A DNA stretch of 64,000 nt, from assembly GCA_022376515.1 (NCBI GenBank), contig WTXI01000026.1:186001-250000 (forward strand), read 5' to 3'. Under the pieces are notes generated by a model. It saw only the letters and a program-made list of their open reading frames with translations, did no database searches and had not been told where the DNA came from. The DNA comes from Lactifluus volemus. Taxonomy: Eukaryota; Basidiomycota; Agaricomycetes; Russulales; Russulaceae. Shown one piece after another: positions 56,924 through 64,000 of the stretch; positions within the stretch are counted from its first letter, which is position 1, and every line of letters begins with the position of its first letter. The translations under genes and the position numbers were made by a program.

Positions 56924-57251
56924 TGTTGTAAAATAAACTCAGCGGGTTGAAAGAAAACGCTATATTCTTCATCTCTAACCTGTTGTAAAATAAACTCAGC
57001 GGGTTGAAAGAAAACGCTGAGGGAAAAGTGAGGAGGGCGCGCGAGGCCCGTTTATGTACGACTAGTCCGGAGAGTAACATGTGAAAATGCTCGTGGAGTA
57101 GAAGATACTCGAAAAACATGAAAATAGGCAGAGAGGGCCCAAGTAGAGTAGCAAGAGCGCAAAAAAGTATAAACTACGGAGTTACGATGATCAACGGAAG
57201 TGGTCCGTGCGCAGCCACTTTAGGGCTGGTCAAGAAGATGAAATCACAACA
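56924..57251 (-). repeat. 3' LTR of the copia element, 328 bp
   Basis: Begins TGTTGTAAAATAAAC and ends AAATCACAACA on the plus strand (TG...CA). Same length as, and apparently identical to, 61776-62103. A 38-bp block starting TGTTGTAAAATAAACTCAGC occurs twice, 57 bp apart, at 56924 and 56981. Confidence 0.93.
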
Positions 57252-57258
57252 CACCCCC

Positions 57259-60200
57259 TCAGACCTCAAAGTGCAAGCCCATCTCGCGTGTGAAACGCTG
57301 GTGCTTCTCTCGCACCAATCCCTTCGTGAAGATGTCAGCTAACTGATCACCAGTGGGTACGTAAGATAGCTCGATGTCTCCGGCAGCGACCCTTTCGCGG
57401 AGAAAATGGTGGCGGAGATCGATGTGTTTCGTCCGGTCGTGGAACTCGGGGTTGTGCGCTATCGAAATTGCAGACTGATTATCGACGCGTAGGATGGTCG
57501 GCGAAGAGAACGAAAATCCGAGTTCGCTAAGGAGTCGTCGTAACCAGATGGCCTCCTTGGTCGCATAAGCGACTGCGATATACTCGGCCTCCGTGCTAGA
57601 CAGGGCTACGGATGATTGCTTCTTCGATCCCCAGCTAACAGCGGCCCCAGCGAGCATAAACACGAAACCAGAGGTCGACTTTCTATCGTTGATATCGCTG
57701 GCCCAGTCGGCGTCAACATAGCCGCGTAAGGTGGTGCCCTCAGGAACACCGCGCCTGAAGACGAGGCGGAGGGCAGAGGAGCCGCGAAGATACTTGAAGA
57801 CCCGGTCCAGAGACTGGAAATGTGTGGAGCCAGGGGTGGCGTTATGACGTCCGAGAGCACCGACAGCGTAAGCCAAATCGGGGCGCGTACCCAGCATCGG
57901 ATACATGAGGGCACCCACGGCACTTTGGTAAGGCTTCGGATCGCCTTCGGGTTCGGAGAGCTTACGGAGGTGCTCGTTGGCGAGGGCAGGAGTAGTGATA
58001 GGGCGCACTGTGGACTTCCCAAAACGTTCAAGGACTTCACAGGTGTACTTCTCCTGTGATAGAGAGATCCACCCTGCGGTGCGGTCACGAGTGACGTGCA
58101 TTCCGAGTATCCAGGTGAGTTCACCTAGGTCGGTCATCTCGTAGTGCTGTCCGAGGAGGGCCTTGTCTCGTTCGATGTCAGCGAGGTTGGTGGAGACCAT
58201 GGTGATGTCATCCACATAGAGGGCGATGATGGAGAGATCGGGGTCAGCAAAACGAGTGAAGACGGCATGGTCGGCTTGTGTGTTAGCATATCCCATGGAG
58301 AATAATCGCGATCTGATATTCTCATACCAGACGCGTCCACCTTGTTTGGTTCCGTAGACGGCTTTCAGTAATCGCAAAACTGTGCCGCTCGGCGCTCCAA
58401 AACCAGGGGGGGGATGCATAAAAATCTCCTCTTTTAAATCTCCGTTGAGATAAGCTGACTTCACGTCCATCTGGTGCACTTCTAGGTTTCGCTCGGCAGC
58501 CATCGCGAGTATGACGCGGAAAGAGGCGAATTTCGCGACTGGCGCGAAAGTCTCGTCGTAATCGACCCCTTCGGTCTGCGTGAAACCCTGGGCAACGATT
58601 CGTGCTTTGTACTTTTGAACGCTACCGTCTGGGCCGCGCTTAACGCGGAAAACCCATCGACTGCCAACGATCTTGCGATCGCGCGGACGTGGGACGATTT
58701 CGAAAACGCCCATTTGTTCGAAGGCGTGTCGCTCGTTCTCGCAGGCCAAAATCCACTCGGCTGCGTCAGGTCGTGCCATAGCCTCGTCGAAAGTGCGTGG
58801 ATCACTTCCAAGTTCGGCGTCGGCGACAGTGACGCGCGCGGGGCGCTTGCGGTCGTATGAGCTCACATCGTAGCGGTCATCATCGTCGCGAACAGGCGCG
58901 CGGATGGTGCGCTTCGGACGATCAGGCGTTTCAGGTGCAGGAGGTGCGCGCGGCGGCGCAGTCGCTTCTGGAGCGTCTCCGGCATCGTCAACCGTATCGT
59001 CGCGATCGTCTTCGTCGTTGATTATGATACGTTCATGTACAGCACCCCCTTCATCAAAAATGACGTCGCGTGAATTGTAAACTTTGTTGGAGGGACGGTG
59101 GATAAGTTTGAATGCTTTGTAATTTGCAGCGAGTCCAAGGAAGGTGCATTGATAAGATCGGGATGCAAGTTTCGATCGATGCTTCTTGGGAACGTGCATG
59201 TGGGCTTTGCAGCCAAAAACGCGCAGACGGGTTGCGTTCGGTTTGTTGCCACTCCAGGCCTCTTCAGGGGTGATGCCAGGGAGCGAACGTGTCGGCAGAT
59301 GGTTGTGGAGAATCGCGGCATACTCGAGAGCATCGTACCAGAAAGAATCGGGGAGGGAGGCATCATTAAGCATAGTCCGCACCTTATCGAGCAGTGTGCG
59401 GTTCATGCGTTCCGCAACACCGTTGTGCTCAGACGTGTAGGCGGTCGTTACCTCCTGGCGGATTCCCTTCTCCTCGAAATAACGAGTTGGTATTGTTCCA
59501 GTGTACTCGCCACCTCCGTCTGAACGCAGTACTTTGAGCTGCTTTCCCGTCTCTCGTTCGGCTCGCGCAACGTAGGTCTTCAGGTGCTGGAGGAGTTCGG
59601 ACTTGAGTTTCAGTCCGGCAACAGACACCATCCGAGTTTTGTCGTCAGTAAAGGTCGCAAAATACTCGAAACCTTGACGAGAGCGCGTCGGGAGTTTGCC
59701 GCAAATGTCCGAGAATACACGGCCAAGAACGTCGGTGGCACGCGTGCTGGTCGCCTTTGATATGTCGGTGCGTGTTTGCTTCCCGTTAAGACACGGTTGG
59801 CAAATGATGCTTGCGCTCGTAGGACCATCAATGGTAATCCCATCTACTATCCCCTTTTCAGCCATCCGAACGATGGTATCGGTGCTGACATGTCCGAGTC
59901 GACGGTGCCAGGTGGTGAGGGAGGCTTTAGAGCCAGCGTCCTCACTGAGGAGGGCAATTTGGTCAGGCGCGGGGGGATTCTCGTCATCACGCGGGAAAGG
60001 GGTGACGTTAGCGATCTGGACTCTCTCCGGGACAATGGTCTTGATGTCCATAATATAGAGGTTCGATGACATGTGACCATGGCAGGTGGTAATGCCTGAC
60101 TTGTCCCGAAGTAGGCAAGAGCTGTCACTGAAGAGAAGGCTTGCGCCATGTTGCGTGAGATAAGACACGGAGAGTAAATTTCCGTGTAAATCAGGGACGA

Positions 60201-61713
60201 AAAGGACCTCCTGGAGGATTGCCGTTCTCCATTGGTCGTCGGCGTGCATGCGGACACGAATACGTCCGACACCCGTGGCTAAGATGGAGCGAGCATCTCC
60301 AAGTGTAACCTTGATGGGGACGGAGAGGGGAGAGAAATGGGTGAACCACGAGCGATTGCAAGACATCGTACAGGACGCCCCTGAATCGAGGATCCAGGAT
60401 TCAAGAAGGGGGGAAGAGGAGTGCGACGGGCGAGCTTGATAAAGAAAGATTTCCTCGTCGTGCGATGAAGCCACCGCCACTTTTGCGGAGGCGGGCGCAG
60501 AGGTCGAAGTGGAAGGGGGGGCGGACGCCGTTGCAGGTGTCGTAGTCGCTGCCTTCGCTTCCTTTTCCTTCTGCGCCTTGAGTTTTCGGCACTCACTGAC
60601 GTCATGACCCGTGTAGTTGCAATGGGTGCAACGTTTCTTTTGTTGGTCTTTGCGCTTGTTCCGATCGCCTTTCCCCTTATCCTTATCGGAATCCTTCTTC
60701 TCCGACTTCTTTTTGCCGTCCTTGCCCTTTTTGGCGGCCTTAGCATAGAAGGCGGCCGCTCCGTCTCCGGATTCACGAATGCGTGAATCCTCGTCCGTAA
60801 GGATGCGTAGCTTGATGTTCTCAGCCGTTTGATCGAGAGGGCTTAGGTTATTGAGAACAATCTTGAGCATCCTGTGAGACGCAGGGAGGGCGTTGGTGAT
60901 GGCGTGAGCGATCTGTTGGTCGGTGAAGGGGGATCCGGCTTCGGCGAGGCGATGAGATGCGTCGATCATGGCGTTGATCTGGGGCTCGAGGGGCTCGGTG
61001 TCATTGAGAGGCGTGCTGAAAAGCCTGTTCATAAGTTGGGAGATTTTATGTCCTCCTCGGCCTTCGAAACGCGCTGAGAGACAGTCGAGACAGTCTTTCG
61101 CCGTCTGGGCATGGAAAATGAGGTGTGCGGGCTCTCCAGTGAGCGATAACGCGATGAGGGAGAAGGCTTGTTGGTCCTTCTCATCCCACGCGGCGGACTC
61201 GGCAGGGTAAAGGAAAGCGTTAGGGCGTGGGTCATTAAGCACAGTAAGGAGTTTGTAGCTCCTGAGGACGACGCGCATATGAAAACGCCACACTGAGAAG
61301 TTGCTGCCGTCTTGCTCGAGCGGAGGGATGTCGTACCGTTGCGAGATGACCGTTGGGGCGGCTATCGCAGGTGGTGGACGAGCTGGTAGGATCGGAGCCT
61401 GCTGAGGTGCCGGCGGAATCGCGGCCTGCTGACGTGCGAACGGCATTCCTGCAAATGGATGCATTGGTGGAAGTCGTGGGATCGGTTCCGGGTAATGCAG
61501 CGGACGGATCACGTCAGGAGGGGATTGCGAACGAGCTGGTGTGTTCGCAGCCGAAGTCAGAGGGGATCGTGCATGAGCGGAGTCAGCAGCGGAGCCATGA
61601 AAGGAACCGTGGACGGAGCCAGCAGGGCCGGCGACAGCGTTGTCGTCGTCTGCGTTTTGGTCGACGTCCGGGGGTTGTTGTGCCGCGGCATGTTGTGCAG
61701 CGGCTTGGCTCAT
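57259..61713 (-). CDS. Copia gag-pol polyprotein
   Basis: Single frame of 1484 aa. In order: a Pro/Ala-rich head; a gag region (about 130-330, DGSNFSVWRFHMRVVLRSYK); a basic linker and zinc knuckle CTHCNYTGHDVSEC (about 370); an aspartic protease WILDSGASCTMS (about 445); the pre-integrase motif WHRRLGHVS; an integrase with FTDDKTR, SDGGGEY and EHNGVAERMNR; a reverse transcriptase with SRWVFRVKRGPDG, MDVKSAYLNGDL and catalytic LYVDDITMVS; and RNase H with YVDADWASD and SSTEAEYIA. The order integrase then reverse transcriptase makes it copia rather than gypsy. There is no frameshift between gag and pol, as is usual in fungal and plant copia elements. All catalytic residues that I can check are present. 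Confidence 0.96.
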   Translation of the reverse strand: MSQAAAQHAAAQQPPDVDQNADDDNAVAGPAGSVHGSFHGSAADSAHARSPLTSAANTPARSQSPPDVIRPLHYPEPIPRLPPMHPFAGMPFARQQAAIPPAPQQAPILPARPPPAIAAPTVISQRYDIPPLEQDGSNFSVWRFHMRVVLRSYKLLTVLNDPRPNAFLYPAESAAWDEKDQQAFSLIALSLTGEPAHLIFHAQTAKDCLDCLSARFEGRGGHKISQLMNRLFSTPLNDTEPLEPQINAMIDASHRLAEAGSPFTDQQIAHAITNALPASHRMLKIVLNNLSPLDQTAENIKLRILTDEDSRIRESGDGAAAFYAKAAKKGKDGKKKSEKKDSDKDKGKGDRNKRKDQQKKRCTHCNYTGHDVSECRKLKAQKEKEAKAATTTPATASAPPSTSTSAPASAKVAVASSHDEEIFLYQARPSHSSSPLLESWILDSGASCTMSCNRSWFTHFSPLSVPIKVTLGDARSILATGVGRIRVRMHADDQWRTAILQEVLFVPDLHGNLLSVSYLTQHGASLLFSDSSCLLRDKSGITTCHGHMSSNLYIMDIKTIVPERVQIANVTPFPRDDENPPAPDQIALLSEDAGSKASLTTWHRRLGHVSTDTIVRMAEKGIVDGITIDGPTSASIICQPCLNGKQTRTDISKATSTRATDVLGRVFSDICGKLPTRSRQGFEYFATFTDDKTRMVSVAGLKLKSELLQHLKTYVARAERETGKQLKVLRSDGGGEYTGTIPTRYFEEKGIRQEVTTAYTSEHNGVAERMNRTLLDKVRTMLNDASLPDSFWYDALEYAAILHNHLPTRSLPGITPEEAWSGNKPNATRLRVFGCKAHMHVPKKHRSKLASRSYQCTFLGLAANYKAFKLIHRPSNKVYNSRDVIFDEGGAVHERIIINDEDDRDDTVDDAGDAPEATAPPRAPPAPETPDRPKRTIRAPVRDDDDRYDVSSYDRKRPARVTVADAELGSDPRTFDEAMARPDAAEWILACENERHAFEQMGVFEIVPRPRDRKIVGSRWVFRVKRGPDGSVQKYKARIVAQGFTQTEGVDYDETFAPVAKFASFRVILAMAAERNLEVHQMDVKSAYLNGDLKEEIFMHPPPGFGAPSGTVLRLLKAVYGTKQGGRVWYENIRSRLFSMGYANTQADHAVFTRFADPDLSIIALYVDDITMVSTNLADIERDKALLGQHYEMTDLGELTWILGMHVTRDRTAGWISLSQEKYTCEVLERFGKSTVRPITTPALANEHLRKLSEPEGDPKPYQSAVGALMYPMLGTRPDLAYAVGALGRHNATPGSTHFQSLDRVFKYLRGSSALRLVFRRGVPEGTTLRGYVDADWASDINDRKSTSGFVFMLAGAAVSWGSKKQSSVALSSTEAEYIAVAYATKEAIWLRRLLSELGFSFSSPTILRVDNQSAISIAHNPEFHDRTKHIDLRHHFLRERVAAGDIELSYVPTGDQLADIFTKGLVREKHQRFTREMGLHFEV

Positions 61714-61775
61714 GCTTCGAGTGATGGGCGACAGTGTGGTCGAGAAGCTCAGGTAGAGACTCGGGGCTCATAATC

Positions 61776-62103
61776 TGTTGTAAAATAAACTCAGCGGGTT
61801 GAAAGAAAACGCTATATTCTTCATCTCTAACCTGTTGTAAAATAAACTCAGCGGGTTGAAAGAAAACGCTGAGGGAAAAGTGAGGAGGGCGCGCGAGGCC
61901 CGTTTATGTACGACTAGTCCGGAGAGTAACATGTGAAAATGCTCGTGGAGTAGAAGATACTCGAAAAACATGAAAATAGGCAGAGAGGGCCCAAGTAGAG
62001 TAGCAAGAGCGCAAAAAAGTATAAACTACGGAGTTACGATGATCAACGGAAGTGGTCCGTGCGCAGCCACTTTAGGGCTGGTCAAGAAGATGAAATCACA
62101 ACA
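61776..62103 (-). repeat. 5' LTR of the copia element, 328 bp
   Basis: Same sequence as 56924-57251 by eye, including the duplicated 38-bp block at one end. Expected to hold the promoter, reading on the minus strand. Confidence 0.93.
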
Positions 62104-62108
62104 TGAAC
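62104..62108. repeat. 5-bp target-site duplication, right
   Basis: TGAAC, identical to 56919-56923. Confidence 0.85.
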
Positions 62109-62863
62109 TACATGTAACGTCATCTCGACACCACCAATTCGTCATTTTGAAGCCTGTTCTCTGATGTACAGCCTACACTTTCACTGTAAGGCAAATACAC
62201 GAACACCAAAGCTCAAAGGCTTCTTCCGTCAAACTCACAGAATCTGCTATTGCCTCACTACCAACCAGGTTGGCAACTTACCCCACCGGGGGGGCCAAGC
62301 CTGAGGCTCCGTTGTCAGTGCCACAGTGTCCATCCTTGGGTTCCACCGGGTTCCTGCAGTGCTCCTCACCTGTACCTGATGATGTGACTCGGACGGTGTG
62401 CAGCTCTCGCCGCTCGACTTGCACACGCAGCTTGTCACGACTCCGAGTAGTAGATCGACGAGGTGGATGTTTTTGGTGTCATTGTATCATTCTAGCAAAG
62501 GTCTAAAAGTATGAGTGCGAATTGTATAGTCACGGTATACACGTTCGGCAGTGAGGTATTTTCGGCGTTCGTACTCTTTAAGCCCCTACATAAAGTCATA
62601 CAGTCTCCGTTACTCGTGCGATGAAAGATACAAGTCGTCAGATTCACAAATCGATACAGTATAAGTAGAGATCCTAACCCGTCTGCAAACGTAGTCCCTT
62701 GCTGATAAACTCTGAACACTAATACTAGCATACACGTACAATCAAATTGTAATTTTGAATATCATCGCACGACGCGCTCATCCTCACAACAATAATGACA
62801 CTTTTGACGACGATTACAAGAAGCGAATAATCGTGAGATGGACGAGGGAACGACTCCGGGGAT
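62109..62863. other. Intergenic between retrotransposon and right-edge gene
   Basis: No gene seen, only short frames without features. Confidence 0.5.
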
Positions 62864-64000
62864 CTACGCACCATCTCCAGAGAATGCGGTTTGGGATGAA
62901 TCAGATGACCGCTGTCTCTGAGAAGTTGTCATCATCCAGGAGCCACTTGGAAGGACACCAACGCCCGATTGTTCCAGAGGAACAGGTAAATCTCGATGTA
63001 AATTGGCTGGCCTCAAATCCCCGGGTATGAATGCTGCGAGTTCTTGATGGAGGCTGGCCACAGTGAGGCACGTTGCCCGAGATGCGATGGGGCCAAGATA
63101 GCCCTTCCAGCGCTCATAAGTGTCGGGAGAAAATGCTTCGGAAGTGAGTAGCGTCTGCGCATCCAGTGTTGCCTCGCCAGCACGCACACCATCTGCGAGG
63201 TGCCCAATAGTCGTACTGATCATGAGGGATATAGTGGCGTCCACCTGAGCTACGCTGTGTGCCACGGTGCTCAGGAAAACGGCGAGGGTGAGCAATGGCC
63301 CATCTTGCGCGACGACTTTGAGATCATCTGGTGGGAATGGGGCCGCGACAAGCTTGCCAATCAGGTTGACGAGTTGCTGGGCGCGGGTGGTCCAGTAGGG
63401 CCCCTTCGTTTGTATCCACGACGAGACGTCGGTCAGCTCGCGCAGGCAGGACCGGGCAGCGAGGGCAGCGGTGCACCAGGCAACGAGCGCGATAGAGGGA
63501 TCAGCGTCGTTCCTGAGGATTGAGAGCGCCTCCGCAGTTTGTACGCCGAAAAGGGTGTCCCAGTATAAGCTACTCATGCCGGCGAACTTCTCCGTAACAG
63601 ACCAGATGGCGCGCATGCACGCGATAGCACGCCGTTTTCGAGCGTGTGGCTCCAAGGCGCTGGACGAGCTTGAGCACGTTTGCAAGAGTCGCCCGATGCT
63701 CCATCCGAGGCGCACGTCGCGGTCCTCCATAAGGTGCCCAATCGTGTATTGAGGATAGCAGTGATGCTCGGAGTCGAGGAAGTTGGGAATCGCAGCGACG
63801 AATGATTCCAAGGCGCTGTCATCGTACATATACGAGATTGCCCATTGTAGAGAGTGAGCATCCATATTTGGGGGAGCATTTTCTAAATCCCGTTCGAGGG
63901 CTCGTGTAACGCCACCGCGAAATAGTTCTCTGCGGACATTGATGATCTTGGGAAGACGAATGCGAGAGAAGAAGCTGTGGGGGCATATGACCGATGTAAC
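62864..64000 (-). CDS. DUF6535-type protein, distant paralogue, C-terminal part (runs off window)
   Basis: The frame is open from the window edge to a stop at 62864, about 378 codons, so the start and probably the membrane domain lie beyond 64000. A possible intron acceptor (CCCACAG) stands near 63977. The segment RLPKIINVRRELFRGGVTRALERDLENAP with HSLQWAISYMYDDSALESFVAAIP and GHLMEDRDVRLGWSIGRLLQ parallels, region by region, the soluble part of the array copies (compare ALDEDDELEQFFEGMPGF and FGHSLRSRC). It is far more diverged than the four array genes and lacks their Ser/Pro-rich tail. Assignment is by layout and by memory of the family, not by close identity. Confidence 0.65.
   Translation of the reverse strand, partial: VTSVICPHSFFSRIRLPKIINVRRELFRGGVTRALERDLENAPPNMDAHSLQWAISYMYDDSALESFVAAIPNFLDSEHHCYPQYTIGHLMEDRDVRLGWSIGRLLQTCSSSSSALEPHARKRRAIACMRAIWSVTEKFAGMSSLYWDTLFGVQTAEALSILRNDADPSIALVAWCTAALAARSCLRELTDVSSWIQTKGPYWTTRAQQLVNLIGKLVAAPFPPDDLKVVAQDGPLLTLAVFLSTVAHSVAQVDATISLMISTTIGHLADGVRAGEATLDAQTLLTSEAFSPDTYERWKGYLGPIASRATCLTVASLHQELAAFIPGDLRPANLHRDLPVPLEQSGVGVLPSGSWMMTTSQRQRSSDSSQTAFSGDGA

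Larger units (their letters stand above)
56924..62103 (-). mobile_element. Complete Ty1/copia LTR retrotransposon, 5180 bp
   Basis: Two 328-bp LTRs flank one long gag-pol frame on the minus strand, and a 5-bp TGAAC duplication flanks the whole. A purine-rich stretch (GAGGGGGTG) abuts the 3' LTR at 57252-57262, as expected of a polypurine tract. The primer-binding stretch next to the 5' LTR (minus strand GATTATGAGCCCC) could not be matched to a tRNA by eye. LTRs without a visible difference plus an intact frame indicate a very recent, possibly still mobile, insertion. It lies just downstream of deaminase pseudogene C. Confidence 0.95.

Noticed and set aside
60279..60776. 165-codon minus ORF and other frames within the copia element
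   Set aside because: Shadows of the gag-pol frame in a basic, low-complexity region.

Overview
The window looks like nuclear DNA of a filamentous basidiomycete (Agaricomycetes; the gene-family mix is what I would expect of a Rhizoctonia/Ceratobasidium-like Cantharellales genome, which is an inference from memory). The reasons are many 46-63 nt GT-AG introns, several copies of a DUF6535-type membrane protein, a multi-finger C2H2 family, a fungal SLATT-type protein, OTT_1508-like deaminases and an Rsp5-type HECT ligase. Most genes are spliced. I rebuilt exon structures by eye from splice sites, reading-frame continuity and comparison between paralogues inside the window.

Layout. 0.1-1.3 kb: a SLATT-like two-TM protein. 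1.5-15.5 kb, minus strand: a decayed array alternating C2H2 zinc-finger genes (three copies: one frameshifted, one intact but missing a finger, one truncated) with DUF6535 genes (one multiply frameshifted, one intact). It is interrupted at 7.19-8.48 kb by a Mutator-like non-autonomous DNA transposon with perfect 57-bp inverted ends and a 9-bp target duplication. 15.5-24.8 kb: a mostly gene-poor stretch with an HMG-box regulator and a PLAC8 protein. 24.9-38.3 kb, plus strand: a second arm of the same array in inverted orientation (DUF6535, zinc finger, DUF6535, all intact), split by an HNH nuclease gene plus decayed sequence and by a poly(A)-tailed, SINE-like insertion. 39.7-40.6 kb: a relic that resembles the N-terminal region of a C2-domain NLR-like protein.

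42.8-54.0 kb is a more conventional gene block: a BCS1-like AAA ATPase, a GNAT acetyltransferase with a broken upstream duplicate, the NEDD4/Rsp5 E3 ligase, and two intact OTT_1508-like deaminase genes in opposite orientation either side of the acetyltransferase and ligase. A third deaminase copy at 56.06-56.73 kb is a deletion derivative containing an 84-bp fold-back. 56.92-62.10 kb is a complete Ty1/copia retrotransposon with LTRs that look identical and a single 1484-codon gag-pol frame. The right edge holds the C-terminal part of a more distant DUF6535-type gene.

How it fits together: housekeeping genes (Rsp5, PLAC8, HMG, GNAT) sit among families that in other organisms are linked to innate immunity, self/non-self recognition or genetic conflict (SLATT, deaminase, HNH, NLR relic). 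These families are being duplicated, inverted and broken locally. The most distinctive observations are the repeated physical pairing of DUF6535 and C2H2 genes, the fold-back in the deaminase pseudogene that could give double-stranded RNA matching its intact relatives, and the two well-bounded insertions (Mutator-like and SINE-like).
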